Notes under the pieces: generated by a model
What the model saw: the letters and a program-made list of their open reading frames with translations, nothing else
Told to the model about the DNA's origin: nothing
The model's database searches: none
Program-made: the position numbers and the translations under genes
In this document: piece by piece, positions 31,734 to 40,728 of the stretch
How the letters are laid out: every line of letters begins with the position of its first letter
Numbering within the stretch: position 1 is the stretch's first letter
DNA from: Phellopilus nigrolimitatus
Taxonomy: Eukaryota; Basidiomycota; Agaricomycetes; Hymenochaetales; Hymenochaetaceae
NCBI GenBank assembly: GCA_021029095.1
Contig: JAJOHG010000068.1
Coordinates: 79,251 to 143,250, forward strand
Length of the DNA stretch: 64,000 nt
Reading direction: 5' to 3'

Positions 31734-32391
31734 AGCGAAGCGCGTGTGACTAAGGCTTATTCTGAGCTCTTTCATTTTAGCTTTCTATTACCGTTGATTT
31801 TATATTTTATTGGATTTTCGTCTCCGTGGTGCTGGCGAAGACAACGAAATAATTTCCAAGTATATCGCGTAACTCGTCGAGTGCGCATACATGCTATATA
31901 TCACTACGAAAGCTGTTTGAACTCTGACTACACCAAACACAATCAAAATAAACCTCGCTACATCAAGCTCACATAAGCCATATAGTCTCAACATATTTTC
32001 AGTGTGATGTAACTGAAAGTAATAGTAAAAAAAGTTCACTAGTAATGTCAGCTTTTGTATGCTTCAATGTGCCCAAGACGTGGCCAGAGCAAGTTCTCAC
32101 GTAAGGGGGCCATACAGTCCCAGGTCACGTGATGTGCTTTAGGGAGGCCGGTAAGTCCAATTTTTTTCTCACTAGATCTTATTTAATTTTGTAAGCAGAG
32201 TTCAAAAATTATTTACAAAGATCAAGAGTGGAAGTGTGGAAGGAGGAAAGGAAGAGGAGAGAGAAAGCAACCATACATGCAGCGGCTCGCAGCATCATAA
32301 TCAGTTCTCACGCGGGAGGGGCTCATGCGGCTGGTCACGTGATAGGTTTTTGGGAACCCTATCGTGGTGATTCGCTCCCCAAATATTTTAT
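31734..32391. repeat. Short element or repeat with GGGGAGCGAA inverted ends (unit 2)
   Basis: Tandem copy of 19733-20391, containing the two GTCACGTGAT blocks. Confidence 0.4.
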
Positions 32392-32504
32392 ATAATATTT
32401 TTGGTAAGAGAAAGTGCAGGATTTGTTTGCCGGCCTCAGGAGTACTTTTTTTTTCACGGAAGAGGATGGAGGGAAGAAAGAGAGCAGGCATACAGGCGGA
32501 GGCA

Positions 32505-32612
32505 CGCAGCATCATGATCAGTTCTCACGGGGGGGGGCCACACAGCCACCCCGTGAACATCACGTGATAGCTTTTTGGGAGCCCTATCCCGGTAAGAGGG
32601 AGCTTCGCTCCC
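32505..32612. repeat. Additional CACGTGA block after unit 2
   Basis: GCAGCATCATGATCAGTTCT...CATCACGTGATAGCTTTTTG then GGAGCCCTATC closely matches 32,291-32,376 (GCAGCATCATAATCAGTTCT...GTCACGTGATAGGTTTTTGG). The block ends in the palindrome GGGAGCTTCGCTCCC. It is thus a roughly 220-bp-spaced repeat, and its GCAGCATCA start served as the right-hand microhomology of the 12-kb duplication. Confidence 0.6.
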
Positions 32613-32734
32613 AATTAACGCTACTGTAAATCAGGCAACAATGTGACCTCTCGCTGACATTATACGTACAGGCAAGCTCTATATATTTCCAGGGTGCATT
32701 CTGCTATCGACGTCGACGCACTGACCTCACCCCA

Positions 32735-35426
32735 ATGTCTTCGAAGATTCAGCCGAACTTAGGCAAACCTAACGACCTCCCGCCTGGCGTTGGAGGCAAA
32801 GAGGCCGGCTTACCACAGAGCTTCAAGCTGAGCAGCTCGTGCATCGACGATGACAGGCCTTTCAAGGTCGTCGTCATCGGGGCAGGCTTCAGCGGCATTA
32901 CAGCTGGGATCAGGTTCGCTTTTCGCGAACTCATACTCTGGGATTGCAGCTACTGATGTGTATCTTAAGGTTCCCGCAGCGAATGAAAAACCTGGACTTG
33001 ACGATCTACGAAAAGAACTCCGGCGTGGGTGGGACATGGTTCTCGAACAGGTATCCCGTGAGTGTACTTCTTTCATGACGTTGCGTTGTTTTGAATCGAC
33101 GGATTTCGCTTCTCAGGGTGTGGCTTGCGATGTTCCTTCTCATGTGGTATGTCTCTATTTGACTCAGTGAAGGACTCGCTAAACCTCGTCATCTTTATAC
33201 ATGTAGTATCAACTCACGTTCGAAGAATATGTAACTAACCTCTGCGTCCACCTATCCTATATCTCATTCGTGTGCTAATCAGTTGCATGTAGACACAATG
33301 GTCTTCCTTCTACGCTCCTGGGCCTGAAATACGGGCCTACCTTCAGCGCGTCGTCGACAAATACAATCTCATGCGCTACATCAAGCTGCAGCACGAGCTG
33401 ACTCACGCACGTTACGACGAGGAAAGTGGCAAGTGGCATCTGAAGATTCGTCGACCTGTGCAAGGACGCGAAGCCGCCGACGAGCAGTTCGAAGTCATTG
33501 AGGACATCGCGGATCTCGTTATTACGGCCATCGGCTCGCTGAGTAGATGGAGCTGGCCGGATATCGAAGGCTTGAAAACCTTCAAAGGGAAGATCGTCCA
33601 TTCAGCAGACTGGGAGACGGACGAGTTAGGACATTGGCAGAGCAGTGTCGCAAACTGGGGTGATAAAAAAGTCGGCGTAATCGGCGTCGTGCGTCCTTCT
33701 GTATTTTCATTTCATCCTAAGGTAACTGACAAGATGGATCGTCAGGGCTCGACGACGACGCAAATCGTGCCTGCTCTCCAGCCTCTCGTGAAGCACCTGT
33801 ACAACTACGTTCGCGGAAAGGCGTGGCTTTCGCCACCTGTTTTTAGCGACAAAATGCTTGAGCTTTTGAATCGCGAAGTAGGCACAGGGAATTGTAAGGA
33901 TGATTAAACCCTCTTTCTTGATTGCAGCTGAAAGTTCGTTTAAACCTCAGATTCGTTCACTGAAGAAGACAAGGAAGCGATGAAAGATCCCGCGTTCTTC
34001 AAAAATTACAGACACGAGCTCGAATCGTTCCTCAATGTGAATTTTTACAACTGCGTTTCTCATCCTGGATTCTGATCGTTTCTATCTTTCTCAGTCTTTG
34101 CATTTTCTAACTATCAAAGGTTCAGAAATGCAGAAGACCGTGCAGGAGACGTTCAGGACATACATGCGTTCAAGCCTGACCAAGAGGCCATGGATCGCAG
34201 ACTATCGTGGGTCTTATTAGACCCTAGCCTACAAATGTCCATGTATTGACAAAAGTGCTATATCCAGTGGTGCCTGATTTCTCAGTAACGTGCAGACGTC
34301 TGACGCCCGGACCAGGATACCTCGATGCATTGTGCAAGGATAATGTAGGTATTTTTTGTATCTCTGAATCAAGGTTGTAACGTGTTCGCAGGTCGATTTT
34401 GTTCCGACGCATATCAAGAAAATCACGGAGACGGGGATCGAACTAGTTGACGGAGTTCACCACGATCTTGACGTGATCGTTTGCGCTACTGGTAAGAACT
34501 GCTGAACACCATCGTGCTCGATCCTCCGCTAATCTCTTTTGAAAATAGGCTTTGATACGTCTCATCAATATCCGTTTCCCGTCATTGGCCGCGGTGGAAA
34601 AACACTCGTGGATCGCTTTACTCCGCATCCGGAGACGTACTTGTCACTGTGCTCGGACGGGTTTCCGAACTGGTTCATCGCTGGTGGACCGAACTCAATT
34701 ATCGGCACGGGTACTCTGCTCGCCATTTTCGAGCGCCAGGTCGACTACATCGTCGAGGCGGCAAAGAAGTTGCAGAAAGAGCATTTGAAGAGTATCGAAC
34801 CAAAGAAGGAGGCCGTCGCCGATTTCGACGAGTATCTCGACGTACGTATTTGCGCCCCTCTCTTGACTCGAAATTAACCCGAAGTGTTTCAGCATTACTT
34901 CAAAACGGTGGGTTATCTATGGCCACCTGAGGAATATCGCTTACTTGTGAAAAGACTGTTTTCAGTGAGCAATGCCACTCTTGGTATAAGTTGGGCAAGG
35001 CGGACGGTCGCGTCATCGGACTATGGCCAGGTATTCGCTTCACCCCCCCTCCCCCCCCCTTTAATAGGAGCTTTGTTATAAGCTAATCCCATCGTAGGCT
35101 CGAGTCTTCATGCGATCGAAACATTCAAAAGGCCGCGCTGGGAGGACTACAACTACGAGCGTCTTGATGGGATTGAAAATCGCTTTCACTGGCTCGGGGA
35201 TGGATCGACGCATAACGAGAAATATATGACAGGAGACCGTACGTCTTCATATTGTTCCCCTTGAGGCCATACTGGACTTACGAGGGTTGTTTCTTTTTCA
35301 TTTTTTGTTTATAGGGGCGTGGTATTTAGCCCCGGATGAAGTGGATATTCCTCCCGGTAAGTCAATCGCGCTTGTTCCCCATATTTGTTCTGACCCGTGT
35401 AAAAATGTGCAGTCCCTGAAGCGTAA
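32735..35426 (+). CDS. Baeyer-Villiger / flavin-containing monooxygenase, about 607 aa, 16 exons
   Basis: FAD- and NADPH-dependent monooxygenase, probably inserting oxygen into a ketone or steroid/polyketide substrate. Exons: 32735-32913, 32970-33057, 33117-33146, 33207-33230, 33293-33688, 33746-33893, 33951-34036, 34095-34206, 34268-34344, 34392-34491, 34549-34841, 34893-34907, 34955-35030, 35098-35239, 35315-35356 and 35413-35426. Motifs are the FAD Rossmann VVVIGAGFSG (residues about 45-54), GVGGTWFSNRYPG, the fingerprint FKGKIVHSADW (FxGxxxHxxxW), the second Rossmann VGVIGVGST, and CATGFD spanning exons 10-11. The final exons read AWYLAPDEVDIPP then VPEA. The sum of exons is one base over a multiple of three: the AAAA at 35219-35223 (expected NEK then YMTGDR) breaks the frame. 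This looks like a one-base insertion, either an assembly error or a recent mutation. Otherwise the gene is full length. It starts about 230 bp after unit 2. Confidence 0.85.
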
Positions 35427-37013
35427 TGAGCGTCCGTTTGAAGCTGGTGCTAACACATTCGTTGAGCGAGACAATAATAGAATGTGAAGGAGAATGATAT
35501 GTGAATAGGGATTGAGGCTAGCGGACGACCTTGTAATCATCCAAGAGAGGAATGCATGTCCTAATGGACCTGTTTGCTACTGACAACGTGTGACGCATTC
35601 GGTTTTCCCAGCAGCCTTCCCTGTTTATGTATTGAGCGTACGTCAAAAATGAATTGGGCATTAAGCATGTGTGATATCCGGAACAAGGATCGGCGACGCT
35701 CGAGATCGGTCAGTGTCCTCGTTTTCTTCGGCACGTTTACAACATCTCTTCGAGGACTTCTATAAAACTGGTTCGGCGTGCTGCAGAAAGAGAATTATGT
35801 CTCTGTCTTAAATGGCGCAGCTTCGCACAAGGATTTAAGACGAAATATTTTGGTTGATTCAGCATCGCGGCTTTTAAACAAAAAGTAAAAGAGATAATAT
35901 ATCCAAATCCGCGAAGACGGGGTCGCAACTTTAGGCTGACGAAAATGGAATCTCAGTTAGCATCTATCCAAGATTCAAGGTTCGGCGATGCTGAGATACC
36001 AAATATGCATGGTACTGGCAGCGAATCAGGACCATTGGATAAAATGTATGAGACGTCGCAACGCACAAGCACTCATCGAAAGGAAGAAATTCCACCGCCG
36101 CACAACCTCAGACATCCGCTACCTTCTGTAACCTGCCGACAGGATTGTTGGGACGGTGTCCATGTTTCTAAGCGTTGAGGAACTGATGAGGTATGCAAGG
36201 TCGCAATAGCCGCGGATCGGTATCTGCCTGGAGGCTCCTCATTTCACACACAATTCTTCTGCCTTTGGTCATCATACACGGAGGAAAAAATAAATACATG
36301 CAAGGGATCTTGAGTGCGGAATACGATCAAAAGAAGCACGGACTATTCAGTTTCCAGATCCTTCCTTGCCATCGCCTCTGTACTTAACCCCGTCGAGAAG
36401 GATCCGAGGAGGACCCGAGAAAATAGGCATGAGGATGTTGGAGAGATCTTCCATATAATTTTGGAAGCGCTGAACACTACTGGCGATGATTTTGAGCACG
36501 GAATGAATCGGTGCCTGGCCCGTACATTGAGAAGTTGATTCGGTTTCGATATTCACGGACTACTGTACTTTCGCAGCTCAAGAGTGCATGTCAAACTAGT
36601 CAATCTCGCAACTATGATAGCGATTATAAAGTTGGCTGGATTGAAGATTCAGAAAAAAAAAAAGAAACGGGAGCAATTCAAATCTCATATCCAGTACAAA
36701 TTTGATTCGAGTTCATCCAAACCCGCTGCATCCCCGCTTGCCTGAGCGTTCCGCGGGAAACATGTCAGGTCGATCAGAAACTCCGGACGGCGCGTTTTTT
36801 ACTTACTTGAGGACGCGTCACGGTCGCATTCAAGCAAGCTGCCGTATTTCCTCCCTGAGCGCGTCCAACTAGAATGCTCGAACCTCATGCGTCGCTAGTG
36901 CTCCATTAATAAGGTCCCCGCTCCTTCGTACGACCTCATTTCACTCTTTATCTCGCTCCCAGCGTCCGAGCTCCCGATACGCTTTTCATTTCAACCGTCT
37001 GTGCTCTGCCTCG
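35427..37013. other. Intergenic, no gene recognised
   Basis: Several short open frames (for example 35945-36178) lack motif, intron or paralogue support. The segment 36,880-37,010 is rich in CT and contains GCTC/TCGC stretches that may be the promoter of the following gene. Confidence 0.35.
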
Positions 37014-38074
37014 ATGGATATCCCCATCCCCGGCTTGGAAACTACAGAGCAGCAGAAGCCATCTATTAGTTCTGATTCTGAAGCCGAAAGGGTGAGCAGC
37101 GGTTCTTGCGTACCTCAGACAAGTCGACTAATATGCGGAGTTGCACGTTCTTTTCGTTTGACCTAACTCAGACGCCCGCTTCTCCCACAAATCGCCGCAG
37201 ATTCATCGCAGGACTTGCGCTTATGACACAGAGCGGCCGAGAAGAACCAGGCGGCACGGCTACCGCAATCCGGCCGATGGATGAAGACCTTCAAGTCGAG
37301 AATATTCCTCAAGGTGCTACTCTGAAGGGGTACACGGTCCTGCGCAGCTGTCCGAACGGAGAATTGGTGATTCTCGACGGTCGTACGGGAATTGTGGTCT
37401 ATAAACACAAGCTCCGTGCGAGTCTATACCCAGATGTTGCGATCAAAGCCGTAGGACTAGCAGTGGACGACGACTCCGGTATGAACTCGGGCGTGATCTT
37501 GGTGGCCCGGCTGCTGGACGGGTTTGGAGCCGGTATGTTTCGCGTCTATATTCTGTGAGATCTCTCGCGCGAACTCATGCGTTCGTCCCGTCCACTAGAG
37601 TTTGTAGAAGTAATCAGTCTCGATGCAAAGATTTGGAACACCGAGGTCCTTTTCTATGGCGAGCTATTCGAGAGCGATGGGTCTCACGACGCTGGGCATA
37701 TCCATATTTCGCGGCACGTCCAGATTGCTCTTCTCGCCTCGCACAGGCGTCTCGTCTTAGTTGACTGGGCGAGAAAAAGAATAGTATGCGTAAAAACCGT
37801 GAGGATCTTCGATATTGCATCAAGGTACATACTGAATAGAGTTCTGCAGTCTCCATCAAAATTCTTTATCAGAGTGGGATTGCTGAGAACACACCTGGTT
37901 CTCGAAGAACGTCAAGAACACGACTCGGAAATTAAGGGCGCGGTACCCTCGAGATCCGTGATCGTTTCTCTAGCCGACGTGTGGAAGGAGGTCGCCTCGA
38001 GAACGTTTGCCAACCAGGTTCTTCTCTTGGACAACATCCCGAATGTAAGGATGCTTACCCAGGAAGGCGAATAG
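37014..38074 (+). CDS. Uncharacterised 288-aa protein, four exons (parent of the fragments in the 12-kb units)
   Basis: Exons 37014-37091, 37172-37532, 37599-37824 and 37873-38074 join to exactly 289 codons including the stop; introns are 80, 66 and 48 nt. The N-terminus is polar (MDIPIPGLETTEQQKPSISS). The body alternates beta-strand-like patches (GYTVLRSCPNGELVILDGRT, GIVVYKHKL, VEVISLDAKIWNTEVLFYGE, HVQIALLASHRRLVLVDWAR, SRSVIVSLADVWKEVASR), as in beta-propeller or F-box-associated proteins, but I do not recognise a named family. The 3' exon and last intron are duplicated in both 12-kb units, each time followed by a TRIP4-like copy, as here. The frame is intact, and no signal peptide or membrane helix is visible. 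Confidence 0.65.
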
Positions 38075-38733
38075 CCGAACGCATACGACGTAGTGAGAGA
38101 CAGTGGGAGTTTAAAAACACGCTTGTTCTGCCTTGTTTGGTCCGCACATTCTCGATATACGGGCTGGATGAAGCATTCTTATAATGTAATATTCTTGATC
38201 TGATACAGAGCAGAGTCGAGTTCGGTGCCGCCCGAGATGAAGAGTCTTGGAAATCATCAACTAAGAGGCGAGGTACAATGCGAAATGAGTATGAATACCA
38301 AGGAGATTTCGTACTCGACGTCAGGGAGAGATATAAAGATCCAAACACTTATGGCACTCACGAAGTACCCGAGAGCCTAATCCGCTAGGAAAACGAGCAG
38401 GTTGAATCCCAGCCTTTCTCACACCAAATACGCATGTTCTTTGTAACTTTGCACTCCTCAGCGCTTTCCTATGCACTTTCCCGACTGTATTGAACAATTT
38501 GCTCTGTAGACGTCAATGACTTGGCGCTGACTTACAGAGGACAGTGATCGCTACCGCGGCCGATTTGTTTCCATTCCGCTTGTCGTCCAGCATAAAGATT
38601 CGGTCTACAGCATTTTCTCTGGACGCTGCGTATACGTCGTTATATTGCTGTTAGTCGTCGCAGCTGAACAAACTGCGTCTCGGTAACTTGCACGAGCTGC
38701 AGCCTGCGCGCCTCGTCTACTCGCCGCACGACC
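38075..38733. other. Intergenic between the 288-aa gene and TRIP4-like copy G
   Basis: Homologous in places to 13,751-14,465 of unit 1 (for example CCGATTTGTTTCCAT and the CGTCGCAG... region near 38,650), so this spacer was part of the duplicated cassette. No separate gene is supported. Confidence 0.4.
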
Positions 38734-39684
38734 ATGGTCCATCGCACACCCTGGGCACACTCGTCCGTTCCTTCAGACAGAATCAAACCGCACTCGCGGC
38801 CATCGACGCCAGCGAAGAATAAGGGAAAGGCAAATGACACGTCGGCGCCGGTGCAGCACGCACCGAAGAGTGCCGCCGTCCGCGCACTCGAAAGTACCAT
38901 CGCGGACCTCACGTCCTCGTCCGGGCGCGAGCGCGACGCACAGGGCGGCTGCTTCTGCCAAGGTGCGACCCCCCCAATATTCCATAATCTTCCTTCTGAG
39001 TGTTCTATACGTGGATGCTTCGTGTATCAGCTAGGACGCATGAGCTCGCACGGCACACACCGCTCTGCGCGCACTGCGGCCTCGTCCTCTGTGCGCTCAA
39101 CCCGCCGCATCTCGCCTGCCCTCACTGCGCCACCCCACTCCTCTCCCCATCTGCGCACACCGCGCTCCTCGAGTCTCTCGGTAGCGAACTCGCCGCGGTC
39201 CTCGCGCGGGAGGAGACAGACGCGCAGCGCAAGGGCGAGGAGGCACGTGAGGCCGCCGGCGCGTTCCCACAGCTCCTCCCTGGTGACGCGAGAGGAGGCG
39301 GGCCTAAGTTGGCGAGTCCGACGGCACCGAAGGCGAACCAGGCGCATAGGGTGCTTTCGCTCAACGCGAAGACGAAGCGCGTCACCGTCGCATCGTATAC
39401 GCCCCCGCGGCCGCCTGCGCCGACCACCTCCTCGAATTCTGGAGCCGGCGGAGAAGATTCGATGACAGCGGATGACCCGCCGCCCGTCCGAGTACCGCCG
39501 CCAGCGTGTGCCGTCCTACACGCGCGCGACAGGCCAAATGCCACGCGCCCGTGGGCAGACGTCCGTGGGGATGGCTTTGTGCGTACGCTGACATACGTAC
39601 GCGAACCCCGCATCGACCGCGAAGAGGTGAAGGAAGGCCGGAAGACGCGGAAGGCGAAGAAGGCGAGAGATCGGGCTGAGGGCA

Positions 39685-39715
<31 letters not shown>

Positions 39716-39722
39716 AGATTAG
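38734..39722 (+). CDS. TRIP4/ASC-1-like zf-C2HC5 protein, copy G, about 306 aa (best-preserved)
   Basis: Exons 38734-38962 and 39031-39722 (68-nt intron) form one frame. The spliced finger is CFCQARTHELARHTPLCAHC then GLVLCALNPPHLACPHC, with every predicted zinc ligand. It follows a Ser/Lys-rich N-terminus (STPAKNKGKANDTSAPVQHA). C-terminal features are LAREETDAQRKGEEAREAAG, QAHRVLSLNAKTKRVTVASY, a Pro/Ser-rich stretch (VRVPPPACAV), REPRIDREEVKEGRKTRKAK and an Ala tract of nine or more before the final Asp. Known TRIP4 proteins use this finger for protein contacts in the ASC-1 coactivator complex. Whether this shorter protein lacks an ASCH domain or has lost it cannot be settled by eye. The ATG at 38734 is the first in frame; the true start may lie further 5'. 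Confidence 0.65.
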
Positions 39723-39979
39723 GCTCGCGATCTCATTCTTCTTTATCTCGCGTTATTCATTGTACCATGGTATACAATACAGTCAACTCTGGGACCGGAA
39801 CTCATCGACGCCTCGCAGCATGCAAATATGCCGCGGCTAGTCTAAGTTGCTTCCTTTTACTTGTCCAGCTGGACGCAGGCATAAGAACACCGGTGCAGCG
39901 CAGCGCTTAATAGCTGACAGTTGCTTCTCATAGATTTCAATCTTCAAGAGACTCAATCTATCCCAGAAACGCACTTACC

Positions 39980-40168
39980 ATGCAAGTGCTCTTCCTTCAC
40001 CTTGCTTTCCTCCCAGTTATTGCTATCATCTCTCCCACAGCCGAGGCGTGCCAGAACATAGACACTTGTGTTCACTGCGGGTCGTTCGGCACTCTCGACT
40101 TCTGGTCATACATACCCTTCCTAAACCACAGTTCAGCGCAGCAGATCCACATATCGACATTGTATTGA
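39980..40168 (+). CDS. Possible small secreted protein, 62 aa
   Basis: The frame begins with a credible signal peptide (MQVLFLHLAFLPVIAIISPT then AEA-C), followed by a Cys-containing segment (QNIDTCVHCGSFG) and a short tail. The locus is homologous to 17801-17944 and 29807-29950, whose tails differ by frame. Downstream, another frame (AADPHIDIVLNDGCVNDDFS) is also similar to sequence in the 12-kb units, so the true gene may have an intron or be decayed. It sits immediately 3' of TRIP4-like copy G, as in the units. Confidence 0.35.
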   Translation: MQVLFLHLAFLPVIAIISPTAEACQNIDTCVHCGSFGTLDFWSYIPFLNHSSAQQIHISTLY

Positions 40169-40262
40169 ACGATGGATGTGTGAACGACGATTTTAGTCCA
40201 CTAATGATCCGCGCTAACCTTAGCGACTGGATAAGCTCGAGCATCGTTCAGAATTTTTAGTC

Positions 40263-40728
40263 TGCTTGATCTCAGTTGCTGTATGTAGCCGTTATTTACT
40301 CACAAAGTATCCCAAGATCGTTTGAATGGTTGCACTCGAAATCAAGAAGGGCTTTGATGAAGGAGCGCAGCCACTGACCGCATCACTAACTGGCAACCAA
40401 AAATCGGCCGATGATATGGCGAAATGCGAGAAGCCCTTGGATTCATGTGGATCGCGAGAACCGCGTACAAGATTCTAACTAAGAGAGTTGAGGCTATGAG
40501 TAAGCGTTTGATATTATTACAGCGCATAGGCGATACGATAATATTCTGTCCGAATGTGAGGAAGTCCAAGAGAGGCGTCGGTGGGAAGGAGCGAAGGATA
40601 GTGGTAAAAAATAAGGTATAATTTAATAGCCCGTACAGCCAGAGGAAGTAAGTTGGATGACCCAAAGAGTAGAAAAGTATGCAAGAAGAAAATGTCCTCG
40701 CACTAAGTAATAAACGTGCAATTATGAA
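40263..40728. other. Intergenic, no gene recognised
   Basis: Sequence between the secreted-protein relic and the 3' end of the Kre6-like gene; no supported frame on either strand. Confidence 0.35.

Larger units (their letters stand above)
20516..32504. repeat. 12.0-kb tandem duplication, unit 2
   Basis: Direct repeat of 8512-20515 (11,989 bp). Noted differences include GACACGTCATCG for GACCACGGTCCATCG near 26,512, a TATATATATATATATA run near 28,384 in place of a T-rich run near 16,384, CACTCCGGCC for CAGTCCGGCC near 27,242, and many one-base homopolymer changes. The right edge is CGCAGCATCA (32505-32514), after which the sequence is unrelated to the start of unit 1. Confidence 0.9.
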
